DNA of 64,000 nucleotides, from NCBI GenBank assembly GCA_030835125.1, contig JAUQWM010000049.1:87121-151120 (forward strand). The letters are read 5' to 3'. The stretch comes from Gemmatimonadaceae bacterium. Lineage in GTDB: Bacteria > Gemmatimonadota > Gemmatimonadetes > Gemmatimonadales > Gemmatimonadaceae. The notes under the pieces were generated by a model. That model had not been told where the DNA came from. It worked only from the letters and a program-made list of their open reading frames with translations, and did no database searches. The position numbers were made by a program, and so were the translations under genes. Every line of letters starts with the position of its first letter. Position 1 is the stretch's first letter. Positions 45,950 through 54,741 of the stretch are shown one piece after another.

Positions 45950-47869
45950 CTACGCTCGCTCCACCATCCAGCCCCCGATCTCAAGGCTGCGCGCCGTCCA
46001 GCCGTCGGGGACCAGAAGCGTCGCGTCAGGGAGTGCGATCACCCTTCGCCCGCGCAGGGTCGCCGTGAACTGGCTGCCATCGTCCACGCCCGCATCGGCG
46101 GACCACGTCCCTTCGCCGCGACGGGCCAGCGCCACTGCCCGCGTGTCCCCCGACCGCACTACCCTGGCGCTCACGACCTCGACCGGCAACGGCAGCACGA
46201 ATCCGTAGCGACGCTGGTGCACCGCCGCGAAGCGCGACGCCAGCGCGTCCGGCGCCGCCCCCGCCTCCCAGGCAACCTCCAGTTCGTGTCCCTGTCCGCG
46301 ATATCGCATCCGGGCGACGTTCACCACGTGGGGCGCCGACCCGGTTCGCGCCGCCAGGCCATCGAAGATCGACGACAGCGAATCCGCCGTCATCGCGTCG
46401 AGCCGCGCCATCACGCTCCCGATCGCCGTACGACGCTCCGGTGCCACGGCGAGGCCGAGCGCGCTCAGCACGCCGGCATGCGGTGGTACGAGGACCCGCG
46501 TCATCCCGAGGCGGTCGGCCAGCGCGCAGGCGTGGAGCGGGCCGCCACCACCGAACGCCACCAGGACGCACGAGCGCGGGTCGATGCCGCGCTCCACGCT
46601 CACGCGGCGCAGTGCGCGCGCCATCGCCGCGTCGGCGGCCGCCACCACCGCCTCCGCCGTCCGCTCGACCGTGCTCCCGACCTGGGCCGCGAGCCGCGCC
46701 ACCGCCGCCCGGGCCGCGTCGGCATCCACGCGGACCGCGTCGCTCATGTGCGAGGCCGCGATGTTGCCTAACGCGACATGGGCGTCGGTGACCGTGGGCT
46801 GGGTGCCGCCGCGACCGAACGCCACCGGACCGGGCACCGCGCCGGCGCTCCGCGGGCCGGCCCGCAGGGCACCGCCCTCGTCGACCCAGCCGATGCTCCC
46901 ACCGCCCGCCGAGACCGTCTCCACCAGCACGCGCGGGAGCGCAATCGGCACCCCGGCCACCAGGCCGCCCGCCTCGACCAGCGGCTCGCCATCGAGGATG
47001 AGCCCCACATCCGCGCTCGTCCCGCCGATGTCGATGCTGAGCGCACGATCGAACCCCGCCAGCCTGGCCACGAGCGCCGCGCCGGCCACCCCACCGGCGG
47101 GACCGCTGAGCGCCAACGAGGCCGCCGCCCGCGCGGCATCGACCGCGTCGGCCATCCCGCCGCCGGAGCCCACGACCCCGGGCGAGGGCAACCCGAGCGC
47201 GCGCAGCCGGTCCGCCAGGCGTCGCAGGTAGACGCCCACGCCCGGCCGCGCGTACGCCTCGCAGCACGTGGTGGTCGTCCGCTCGTACTCCCGGATTTCC
47301 GGCAGGATGTCGCTGGAGCAGACGACATCCACGCCAGGCAGCCGCCGCGCCAGCGCCTCCGCAAGGCGCCGCTCGTGGGTGGCGTCCGCGTAGCTGTGCA
47401 GCAGCGAGACCGCGACGATCTCCGGCGATTCGCCGGCGACGCGCCCGGCCACGATCGCGGCCATGTCCTCGGACAGGTCCTCCAGCACGCCCTCGGGGGC
47501 AATCCGTCCCGGCACCGCCACCACGCGTTCCGGCGGGACCAGCGGAGCCGGATGTTGCGCCGACAGGTCGTACAGGGCCGCCCGCTCCTGGCGTCGCAAC
47601 TCGAGCAGGTCGGTCGCCCCCGCCGTCGCGCACAGCACCACCTTCGCACCCCGGCGTTCGAGGAGCATGTTGGTGACGACCGTCGTGCCATGGACGATGC
47701 GCGCGACGTTCCCCGCCTCGGCACCGGCCTCCCGCAACGAGCGCTCGACGCCTTCGCTCTGGTCCGACGGCGTGCTGAGGACCTTTCCCGTGCGAACGGC
47801 GCCGTCCTCGCGCACCCCCACGAGGTCGGTGAACGTTCCGCCGACGTCGATGCCTATCGACTCGGTCAT
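45950..47869 (-). CDS. Hydantoinase A/5-oxoprolinase-like subunit
   Basis: A 639-residue HyuA-family protein of the ASKHA ATPase fold. It has 'IGIDVGGTFTDLVGVREDG' at the N-terminus, 'RIVHGTTVVTNMLLERRGAKV', 'LSIDIGGTSADVGLI' and 'CVLVAFGGGGPLHACALAD'. With HyuB it uses ATP to open cyclic amide rings; the substrate is not determinable. Its ATG overlaps the stop of the Lnb-like gene by 4 bp. It is slightly shorter than many members, with a short C-terminus ending at the heptamer array, but no frame break is visible. Confidence 0.93.
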   Translation of the reverse strand: MTESIGIDVGGTFTDLVGVREDGAVRTGKVLSTPSDQSEGVERSLREAGAEAGNVARIVHGTTVVTNMLLERRGAKVVLCATAGATDLLELRRQERAALYDLSAQHPAPLVPPERVVAVPGRIAPEGVLEDLSEDMAAIVAGRVAGESPEIVAVSLLHSYADATHERRLAEALARRLPGVDVVCSSDILPEIREYERTTTTCCEAYARPGVGVYLRRLADRLRALGLPSPGVVGSGGGMADAVDAARAAASLALSGPAGGVAGAALVARLAGFDRALSIDIGGTSADVGLILDGEPLVEAGGLVAGVPIALPRVLVETVSAGGGSIGWVDEGGALRAGPRSAGAVPGPVAFGRGGTQPTVTDAHVALGNIAASHMSDAVRVDADAARAAVARLAAQVGSTVERTAEAVVAAADAAMARALRRVSVERGIDPRSCVLVAFGGGGPLHACALADRLGMTRVLVPPHAGVLSALGLAVAPERRTAIGSVMARLDAMTADSLSSIFDGLAARTGSAPHVVNVARMRYRGQGHELEVAWEAGAAPDALASRFAAVHQRRYGFVLPLPVEVVSARVVRSGDTRAVALARRGEGTWSADAGVDDGSQFTATLRGRRVIALPDATLLVPDGWTARSLEIGGWMVERA

Positions 47870-49116
47870 TCCGCGGCCGGCTGGACCGGGACCGCCCGCA
47901 GCCGGATCACCCACGCCGCGGCCAGCGCGACGGGCGCCGCCATCGCGATCACCGCCATGCTTCCCGTCCGCAGCCCGGGCAGGAACGGCGCCACGATGGC
48001 GAACAACGCCAGCATCCCCGTGAGGGCGGCGAGTCCGCTCACGATGCGACGGCCACGATCGCCGCGCGCGACGGCCAACGCGGCCAGGACCAGCAGCCAG
48101 AGCGGGTTGTAGACAAGGAGGTTCGTATTGTGCCAGGCGGCGACGTGCGCCGTCATGAACCGGAGGAACAACAGCATCGCACCGAGCGCGCCCAGCAGCG
48201 TTCCCGCGACAACCGCGCCCACAAACGCGGCGGTGCGGGCGCTGCCTCCGCGACGCCACAGCCAGGCGACCCCGCCACCCAGGAGCAGCCCGAGCAGGGC
48301 CAGCGGCAGGAGGCGCTGGGGAGGCGCCGTCCGTTCCGCCGCGCGCTCGGCCTGGAACAGCACGCGTTCCGACGTGACCAGCGGGACCAGTCGCCCGGAC
48401 TCGTCAGGCACCCGGATGTCCCGCAGGTGGTCGCGCACCTTCATCGGGATGAACATCTCCTCCCACCGGCTGATGGGGCGGTCGGTGGGTCGGCCGAGCC
48501 CGATGTCCACCCCCGCCGACATCAGGGGATCCTCGGCCATCAGCCGCAGCGAGTGCCACCGGAACGTCGTGGCGGTCATCACCGTGTCGGTGGCCTGGCG
48601 GATCGCGCCGCCGAGGATCGCGTTCAGCGCGTCGCGCACCCGCGTGGAGCAGTTGTCGAGGAAGTAGTCGTACCGGTAGTACTTGTTCTCCTCGCGCGCA
48701 TTCCAGCGGATGAAGTCGACCAGGGCCACCCGCTGGGCCGGCGAGAGGTTCAGTTCCTGCACCTCCACCGTGCGGTTGATCTCCCGGTAGGCCGCGAGCG
48801 TCTGCGCCGCGTCGTAACCCGCCATCCAGTACATCATGTCGCCGCGCAGGAACCGTCCAATGAAGCCGGGCTCGTCGAACGAGAAGACGCCCCAGTTGTA
48901 GACCACGTCGGTCCCTGCGCGGCGGTCGCGGATGCCGATCGCGTTGTGCCCGTAGCGTTCCCACACCAGGTCGCCCTGCCCCATCGTCATCAGGTAGACC
49001 GACAGCTCACTGCCCGGCGGACCCGCCGAGTCGGTGGCCTGCCCCCGGACCGGCGCCGCGCCTGACGCGAGGAGCCACGCGACGAGGAGCCCGGTCATCA
49101 CAGCCGGACTTCGCAT
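47866..49116 (-). CDS. DUF4105 (Lnb N-terminal domain) membrane protein
   Basis: A 416-residue protein with a signal peptide, a periplasmic DUF4105 domain and four or five C-terminal membrane helices. Conserved positions are 'VWERYGHNAIGI' (His) and 'FLDNCSTRVRDAL' (Cys). The family includes Lnb, which N-acylates lipoproteins by moving an acyl chain within the lipoprotein, with Cys and His as likely catalytic residues. An Lnb-like role here is inferred and would fit the many lipoproteins. The ATG at 49116 overlaps the end of the Gfo/Idh-like gene by 19 bp; an upstream extension has no protein character. Confidence 0.8.
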   Translation of the reverse strand: MRSPAVMTGLLVAWLLASGAAPVRGQATDSAGPPGSELSVYLMTMGQGDLVWERYGHNAIGIRDRRAGTDVVYNWGVFSFDEPGFIGRFLRGDMMYWMAGYDAAQTLAAYREINRTVEVQELNLSPAQRVALVDFIRWNAREENKYYRYDYFLDNCSTRVRDALNAILGGAIRQATDTVMTATTFRWHSLRLMAEDPLMSAGVDIGLGRPTDRPISRWEEMFIPMKVRDHLRDIRVPDESGRLVPLVTSERVLFQAERAAERTAPPQRLLPLALLGLLLGGGVAWLWRRGGSARTAAFVGAVVAGTLLGALGAMLLFLRFMTAHVAAWHNTNLLVYNPLWLLVLAALAVARGDRGRRIVSGLAALTGMLALFAIVAPFLPGLRTGSMAVIAMAAPVALAAAWVIRLRAVPVQPAAE

Positions 49117-50102
49117 TTCTCTTCCGCCGAACGGTAGGCGGCCTCGATGATGCGGTGCAGGATGACCTGGTCCGTTGGCGCCTCGTACTCCGAGTCGCCC
49201 TGCAGCACGGCGACGAAGTGGGCCAGCTCGGCGCGGTACGACTGGATGAACGTGCTCTCGCGTGCCGCCGCGCCCATCGGCGAGACGTCGACCGCCTTGC
49301 CGTTCAGTTCCTTGACGACGCGGAGCGGGGCCAGGCGCGCGCTGCCGCGGGACGAGAGTGACTCGAACCACCAGCGGTCCTCGTCGCCGACGTACGACCA
49401 CGACAGGTCGAACGTGCAGGCCATGCCATTGGCGCATTCCATGGTCACCAGCGCCGCGTCCTCGACGGAGTTGATCCCGCGCGGCCGGTCCACGTGGGCC
49501 CACACCCGTTGCGGGGGCGGGTAGTCCGCGAGCCACAAGGCGAGGTCCACCAGCGACAGTCCGAGGTCGAGCAGGGCACCACCGCCGGCCTCGGCGCGGC
49601 TCATCCGCCACCCGGACACGCTGCCGTGCTGGAGGTAGGCGCCTGCGCGAAAGCCGGTCAGCGTTCCCAGTTCGCCGCCGCGAAGGAACCGGTCCAGCGC
49701 CTGGACGTCACTCCGGAATCGCGTGTTGTTTCCTACGACGACCTTGCGACCCGCCGCCTTCGCCTCGCCCAGGATCGCCTCCACACCGCGCGTCGACAGG
49801 GCCAGCGGTCGTTCGCAGAGGACGTCCACGCCGGCAGCGATGGCCTCGAGCACATAGGGCTGGTGGAGGTGCGACGGCGTACTGATGATGATGGCGTCGA
49901 GGTCCCCGGCGTCGAAGAGGTCCTCGAGGTCCACGTAGACGTCCGGAATCTCGAACCGGTCGGCGAGCGCGCGGGCCTTGGCGCGGTCGATGTCGCAGAG
50001 CGCGGCAACCTTGACGCCGCGCATCTTCTTCAACACCGGCAGGTGCGCCATCTGCGAGATGGCGCCCGTCCCCACCAGGGCGATTCGAACGTCCGGTTTC
50101 AT
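49098..50102 (-). CDS. Gfo/Idh/MocA-family protein with altered catalytic residues
   Basis: A 334-residue protein. The N-terminal Rossmann fold is 'IALVGTGAISQMAHLPVLKKM', with 'ALCDIDRAKARALADRF' and 'IISTPSHLHQPYVLEAI'. The C-terminal alpha/beta domain contains 'GGGALLDLGLSLVDLALWL'. In the family the catalytic Lys sits in EKP and a His in the D-x-G-x-H segment. Here these read ERP (in 'CERPLAL') and Ser ('LGLSLVD'). It may bind NAD(P) without normal dehydrogenase chemistry. It is 18 bp after the SpoIID gene and overlaps the DUF4105 gene. Confidence 0.88.
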   Translation of the reverse strand: MKPDVRIALVGTGAISQMAHLPVLKKMRGVKVAALCDIDRAKARALADRFEIPDVYVDLEDLFDAGDLDAIIISTPSHLHQPYVLEAIAAGVDVLCERPLALSTRGVEAILGEAKAAGRKVVVGNNTRFRSDVQALDRFLRGGELGTLTGFRAGAYLQHGSVSGWRMSRAEAGGGALLDLGLSLVDLALWLADYPPPQRVWAHVDRPRGINSVEDAALVTMECANGMACTFDLSWSYVGDEDRWWFESLSSRGSARLAPLRVVKELNGKAVDVSPMGAAARESTFIQSYRAELAHFVAVLQGDSEYEAPTDQVILHRIIEAAYRSAEEKCEVRL

Positions 50103-50120
50103 GCGATCGGGAGCTGGCCG

Positions 50121-51386
50121 TCAGGGCGCGCGGGTGAGTTCCGCGCCCGGGTAATATGCCTTGAGGATCGACCGGAAGTCGGCACCGGCGCGAGCGCGCG
50201 CGATGGCGCCCCACTGGCACAGGCCGATGCCATGACCGTTGCCCCGGCCTCGCAGCACGATCCCGCTGAGCCGGCCCCCGGCGTCCCGCTCCACGGCCAG
50301 TGAGAACCACGTGCTGGGGAGGATATCGCCACCGGGTCCGCGGAGCACGAAGCGCATGTCGTTCCCGCGAAGGGTCGCGCCCCCGGCGGAGGTGATGAAC
50401 GTCACGGCGCGGACCCGATCGCTCGCGGTGCGGGCGTCCACCCGTGCGTCGCTGACCGAACCAGGCCTCCCACCGGGAATGTCGGCGTACGCCGGGCCAT
50501 GGCGGGCGAGCACCGACGAGAGTTCGCTCGCGGAAAACCGCCGTTCCCAGGCGACACGCGGCGCGGTGTCGCACCAGGGCCGGCCGGTCGGCGCGGTGTC
50601 GCTGACCGTGCGCAGGAATCCGTCCTGCCCGCCACGCCACACTTCACTCGGCACCGCGGTGGAGCCGCCGCACGCGGCATGGTACGGCGCCGTCACCACG
50701 CGCCCGCGTTCGCTCAGCACCCATCCTGCCGTCGCGGCGATCGCGAGATCGCCCCAGAACGTCTCGACCGCGACGCCGCCATACACCTGGTCGGCATCCG
50801 TGGCGGTCAGGTCCCAAGGCCTCGCGTTCGAGGCGAGTTGCCGGACCAGCGTGAAGCTGCGGGCCGCGACCGCCTGCGCCTCCACCGCGGCATGGTCGCT
50901 GGTGCGCTGGGCCCCGATTTCCAGCGGCAGGACGCCGCGCAGGTATTCCTCGACCTCGACGCGATTGATGACGTGGAGCGCCGAATCCGTCGCCGCGTAC
51001 ACGATCTCGCCGCGGTACGCCTTGCGGTCCCAGGTGACCTGTCCCCCCTCGTCAGCCGGTACGAAGGCGAGTGGCTCACGACTCCACGCCGACGCCGGGG
51101 CGTCGCCACGAATGGCGCGAACCCGCCGGCCGTCGCGCTGGATCGACCAGCGCTCGCCCGCTCCGCCGCTCGCGATCACCCGCCGCGCCGGATCGAGCAG
51201 CTGCCACGATCCCGTCGTCGGCATGGGTGCCTCGACGGGGACCGATGCCAGCAGGACGCGGACGGGCCGACTGGACAGCCCCTGGAGCGCCGATGGCTCG
51301 GGGAGCCACGCCGCCTTCACGCCAGCCGATCCTCCGAGGAGGAGGAGCACCCCGAGGCGTGCCCGAACCCCGGAGGCGGCGGTCAT
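50121..51386 (-). CDS. SpoIID/LytB-domain protein
   Basis: A 421-residue exported protein with the SpoIID domain ('INRVEVEEYLRGVLPLEIG', 'AVEAQAVAARSFTLV', 'TDADQVYGGV', 'APYHAACGGSTAVPSEVW') and the ending 'GNGHGIGLCQWGA'. In endospore formers SpoIID is a lytic transglycosylase acting on peptidoglycan. Outside them the domain is found in amidase-enhancer-like proteins, so a cell-wall role is inferred. Its ATG shares one base with the rimO stop (TGATG). A signal peptide lies in the first 27 residues. Confidence 0.9.
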   Translation of the reverse strand: MTAASGVRARLGVLLLLGGSAGVKAAWLPEPSALQGLSSRPVRVLLASVPVEAPMPTTGSWQLLDPARRVIASGGAGERWSIQRDGRRVRAIRGDAPASAWSREPLAFVPADEGGQVTWDRKAYRGEIVYAATDSALHVINRVEVEEYLRGVLPLEIGAQRTSDHAAVEAQAVAARSFTLVRQLASNARPWDLTATDADQVYGGVAVETFWGDLAIAATAGWVLSERGRVVTAPYHAACGGSTAVPSEVWRGGQDGFLRTVSDTAPTGRPWCDTAPRVAWERRFSASELSSVLARHGPAYADIPGGRPGSVSDARVDARTASDRVRAVTFITSAGGATLRGNDMRFVLRGPGGDILPSTWFSLAVERDAGGRLSGIVLRGRGNGHGIGLCQWGAIARARAGADFRSILKAYYPGAELTRAP

Positions 51387-52798
51387 CAGCGGCCGAAGGC
51401 CCCCGCCGGCGACACCACCGGCAGCCCGCGGCGCCTGGCGGCGATCGGGCGCGCCGCCGTACTCGTCAGGCGCCTGACGAGCGTCGCCTCGAAGTCGCAG
51501 TCGTTCACGACGGCGTCCAGCCGGACGTCCACCAGGTCCCCGGCGACCGGCGACGCGCCGGCCTCAGCGGTCCTGCCTCCCGGCCCACCCACCAGCCATG
51601 TCACGCCGTCGATGTCGTCCGCCTGGCCCTGCGTGCGCACCTGGGTGGGTCCATCCGTGCGGTCGACGATCGCGGTCACGATCGTGCCCAGCCGGGCCTC
51701 GTAGCGCTCGGCGGTCACCGCGCGCTGGAGTTCCGTCACGCGCTCGACCCGCTCGCGCTTGACCTCGTCAGGCACGTCGTCAGGCAGGACGTACGCGCGC
51801 GTGCCCTCCTGCGGCGAGTAGGGGAACACGCCGACCCGGTCGAGGTGACCCTCCTCCAGGAAGTCGAGCAACTGCTGGAAGTCGTCCTCGGTCTCGCCGG
51901 GGAAGCCGACGATCACGGTGGTGCGGATGCTCACGCCGGGGATGGCCTCCCGGATGGCGGCCAGCTTCTCGCGCTGCCGCTCCCGGCGCTCGGGCCGGCG
52001 CATGCGCGCCAGGACCGCGTCCGAGGCGTGCTGCATGGGAATGTCCAGGTACCGGACGATCCGCGGCTCGCGCGCCATCAGCTCGAGCATCCGCGGCGTC
52101 AGGCCGGCGCTGTAGATGTAGAGCAGGCGGAACCACGGGATGCCCGTCTCCTCGATGAGCGCGGTGAGCAGGTCGGGAAGTCCGCGTCCGTCGCGAGCAT
52201 CCCGGCCGTAGTGGGCCAGGTCCTGGGCCACCAGGTTGACCTCGCGCGCTCCCTGCAGCTCGAGCAACTGGGCCTCGCGCACGAGTTCGTCCAGGCCGAA
52301 GGAACGGTGCCGCCCGCGCATCAGCGGGATGGCGCAGAACGCACAGCCGTGGTCGCAGCCCTCGCTGATCTTGAGGTACCGCACGTGGGGAAGGTCGCCC
52401 GTGTAGAGCCGCACCCCCGGGTGCACCAGCGCCGGTGCGTCGTCGAGCAGCCCGCGCGCCCCGACCTCGGCGACCAGCCGGTCCGTCTCCCGCGTCCCGA
52501 GGAACAGGTCCACCTCGGGGAGCGACTCGCGGAGTTCGGTCGCATGACGCTCGACCATGCAGCCCACCGCGGCGATCATCCGGCACGACCCGTCGGCCTT
52601 CTGCCGCGTGGCCTCGATGATGGCCTCGAGGGATTCCTCCTTCGCGGCGTCGATGAACCCGCAGGTGTTGATGATGATCAGTTCCGCGTCGGCGGCGCTC
52701 GCCGCCGGCTGCGCGCCCTGGGCGGCCAGCTCCGCGATGTAGCGCTCGGAGTCGACGGTGTTCTTGTCGCAGCCGAGGGTGATGACGTGAAAGCGCAT
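51386..52798 (-). CDS. rimO: Ribosomal protein S12 methylthiotransferase RimO
   Basis: A 470-residue radical-SAM methylthiotransferase acting on Asp of S12. The N-terminal UPF0004 domain has 'VITLGCDKNTVDSERY', 'INTCGFIDAAKEESLEAI' and 'AVGCMVERH' (three Cys for the second cluster). The radical-SAM motif is 'CDHGCAFCAIPLMRG', and a TRAM-like domain lies near the end. The RimO-type N-terminus LGCDKN separates it from MiaB. It is 84 bp after the sigma factor gene and adjoins SpoIID. Confidence 0.96.
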   Translation of the reverse strand: MRFHVITLGCDKNTVDSERYIAELAAQGAQPAASAADAELIIINTCGFIDAAKEESLEAIIEATRQKADGSCRMIAAVGCMVERHATELRESLPEVDLFLGTRETDRLVAEVGARGLLDDAPALVHPGVRLYTGDLPHVRYLKISEGCDHGCAFCAIPLMRGRHRSFGLDELVREAQLLELQGAREVNLVAQDLAHYGRDARDGRGLPDLLTALIEETGIPWFRLLYIYSAGLTPRMLELMAREPRIVRYLDIPMQHASDAVLARMRRPERRERQREKLAAIREAIPGVSIRTTVIVGFPGETEDDFQQLLDFLEEGHLDRVGVFPYSPQEGTRAYVLPDDVPDEVKRERVERVTELQRAVTAERYEARLGTIVTAIVDRTDGPTQVRTQGQADDIDGVTWLVGGPGGRTAEAGASPVAGDLVDVRLDAVVNDCDFEATLVRRLTSTAARPIAARRRGLPVVSPAGAFGR

Positions 52799-52882
52799 GG
52801 GACCCGCGGGGAACGGCGAGGGGGCGTGCGGCGAAGCGGGATAATCTAACCGGCGAGGCGGGACGGGCGCCGCGGACCCCGG

Positions 52883-53806
52883 TCAGCCCAGGAACGACTC
52901 CAGGGCACGCGCGCGCGACACATGGCGCAGGCGGGAGAGCGCCTTCTCCTTGATCTGCCGCACCCGCTCCCGGGTGATGCCGAGCAGGGCACCGATCTCC
53001 TCGAGCGTCATCGCCTCGCTGCCATCCAGCCCGAAATAGAGCCGCAGGATCTTGGCCTCGCGCTCCTTCAGGCTGCCCAGCGCCGCCTCGATCGACTCGG
53101 TCAGCGCCTTCTCGAACGTCTGCTCGTCAGGCGTCGGGTTCAGGTTGTCCGGCAGGTAGTCGAGGAGCTTGTTGTCCTCGCCCGGCGAGAGCGGCGCGTC
53201 GAGGGAGAGGTGCGCCTGCGAGATGGACATCGTCTTGGCGACTTCTTCCTCGGTGATGTCCATGCCGTCGGCGATCTCGGCATGCGTGGCCTCGCGTCCG
53301 AGCTCCTGCAGGAGCATGTTGGCGCGCTTGCCGATCCGGTGCAGCGTGCCGGCGCGATTGAGGGGCACGCGCACGATGCGCGACTGTTCGGCCAGCGCCT
53401 GGAGGATCGCCTGGCGGATCCACCACACCGCGTACGAGATGAACTTGATGCCCTTGGTCTCGTCGAACTTGTGGGCGGCGCGAATGAGGCCGAGGTTGCC
53501 CTCGTTGATCAGGTCGGACAGCGACACGCCCTGGTTCTGGTACTTCTTGGCGACCGACACGACGAAGCGCAGGTTGCTCCGCACCAGCTTGTCGAGCGCC
53601 TCCTGGTCGCCATCGCGGATCTTCCGCGCCAGGTCCACTTCATCCTCGCGCGAGATGAGCGGGTAGGCGCTGATATCGCGCAGGTACTGGTCCAGCGAGC
53701 CCTCGTCGTAGGCGCCCTTCTTGCCGGGCACGCGCACGCGCGGGGCCCGCGGACGGAGCCGCGGGAACGTCCCTGAAGGAGAATCCTCGTCGTGCTCAGT
53801 GGACAC
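52883..53806 (-). CDS. RNA polymerase sigma-70 factor, short RpoD/SigA type
   Basis: A 307-residue sigma factor with regions 1.2 to 4.2 but no 1.1 or long non-conserved insert. Region 1.2 is 'DQYLRDISAYPLISREDEVDLARKI', region 2 'NLRFVVSVAKKYQNQGVSLSDLINEGNLGLIRAA' and 'FISYAVWWIRQAILQAL', region 3 'LNRAGTLHRIGKRA', and region 4 'LEEIGALLGITRERVRQIKEKAL'. This compact form resembles the primary sigma factors of Bacteroidota (FCB group), so it may be the housekeeping factor or a close group 2 paralogue. It overlaps lepB by 11 bp. Confidence 0.93.
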   Translation of the reverse strand: MSTEHDEDSPSGTFPRLRPRAPRVRVPGKKGAYDEGSLDQYLRDISAYPLISREDEVDLARKIRDGDQEALDKLVRSNLRFVVSVAKKYQNQGVSLSDLINEGNLGLIRAAHKFDETKGIKFISYAVWWIRQAILQALAEQSRIVRVPLNRAGTLHRIGKRANMLLQELGREATHAEIADGMDITEEEVAKTMSISQAHLSLDAPLSPGEDNKLLDYLPDNLNPTPDEQTFEKALTESIEAALGSLKEREAKILRLYFGLDGSEAMTLEEIGALLGITRERVRQIKEKALSRLRHVSRARALESFLG

Positions 53807-54575
53807 GGCTGCCCAGGCGATGCCAGCGAACCCGTGACAGCCACGCTGAATGCGCGCCGGAGTCGGGCTCGTAGCTGTAATAGACCACCAGCGGCTGCCC
53901 GCGCACCAGTGAGTCCGGCACGAATCCCCAGTACCGGCTGTCCAGGGAGTTGTCGCGATTGTCGCCGAGCATGAAGTAGTGTCGTCCCGGCACCACGATC
54001 GGTCCCCAGTTGTTCCTGGAGGGATGATAGCCGGCGAACGCCTGTGCCGTGCGGACCAGGTGGTCGCGCTGCCAGCGGAACTCCTCGCCCGAGGGGTCCA
54101 TCCCGGGGTCGGTGTGCACCACGTACCGCTCGCGCACCGCCTGCCCGTTGCGAACGAGCCGGCCGTCTTCCATCGAGAGCGTGTCGCCCGGCATCCCGAC
54201 CAGGCGCTTCACGAAGTTCTTGCTCGGGTCCTGCGGCCATTGGAAGACGACGACGTCGCCCAGGCGTGGTTCGCGCAGCGCCGGCAGGCGCTTGCCGGTG
54301 AATGGCACCTCAGCGCCATAGACCAGCTTGTTCACCAGCAGGAAGTCGCCGACCAGCAGCGTGCGCTCCATGCTGCCGCTGGGGATCTTGAACGCCTCGA
54401 CGATGAACGCGCGCACGAAGAGGAAGACGAGGATCGCCACCTGGAACGACTTCGCCCACTCCCACAGGACCCGGAGCGCGCGCCCGCGCGAGCGGTTGAC
54501 GCGACGCAGCGCCTCCGCGCGCTCTTCCTCGGAGATCGGGACCGACGTGGGTGTTGCCTGGGAGGGATCGCTCAT
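53796..54575 (-). CDS. lepB: Signal peptidase I
   Basis: A 259-residue membrane protease that removes signal peptides. One membrane helix (about 40-60) precedes the catalytic Ser in 'FKIPSGSMERTLLVGDFLLVNKL'. The catalytic Lys is in 'NFVKRLVGMPGDTL', and box E 'YFMLGDNRDNSLDSRYWG' completes the set. It is upstream of, and overlaps, the sigma factor gene. The gap before it carries a hairpin. Confidence 0.96.
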   Translation of the reverse strand: MSDPSQATPTSVPISEEERAEALRRVNRSRGRALRVLWEWAKSFQVAILVFLFVRAFIVEAFKIPSGSMERTLLVGDFLLVNKLVYGAEVPFTGKRLPALREPRLGDVVVFQWPQDPSKNFVKRLVGMPGDTLSMEDGRLVRNGQAVRERYVVHTDPGMDPSGEEFRWQRDHLVRTAQAFAGYHPSRNNWGPIVVPGRHYFMLGDNRDNSLDSRYWGFVPDSLVRGQPLVVYYSYEPDSGAHSAWLSRVRWHRLGSRVH

Positions 54576-54611
54576 TCGCCAACCGTCAGCGACGCGGCGC
54601 AGTCGATAGCG

Positions 54612-54636
54612 CGAGCGCTTCTACCCCGGAAGCGCG
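54612..54636. other. Hairpin in the aldehyde dehydrogenase-lepB gap
   Basis: GCGCTTC and GAAGCGC form an inverted repeat with a 7-nt loop in the 166-bp gap, followed on the left by the lepB start. There is no U-tract. It could belong to a leader or an mRNA end; the gap otherwise shows nothing recognisable. Confidence 0.4.
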
Positions 54637-54741
54637 CGAAACGCATTGGGAAAAACCCACCTTCGACAGCGGCATCAGCGGGCAATTAAGCCGGTGCCGA
54701 AGGCAGCCGCAAGTGATTGCAGGGCAACGTCACAAGGCAGG

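Noticed and set aside
47866..49611. Extended start of the DUF4105 gene at 49611
   Set aside because: The extension is Arg/Pro/Gly-rich shadow of the Gfo/Idh gene; a signal peptide begins at 49116.
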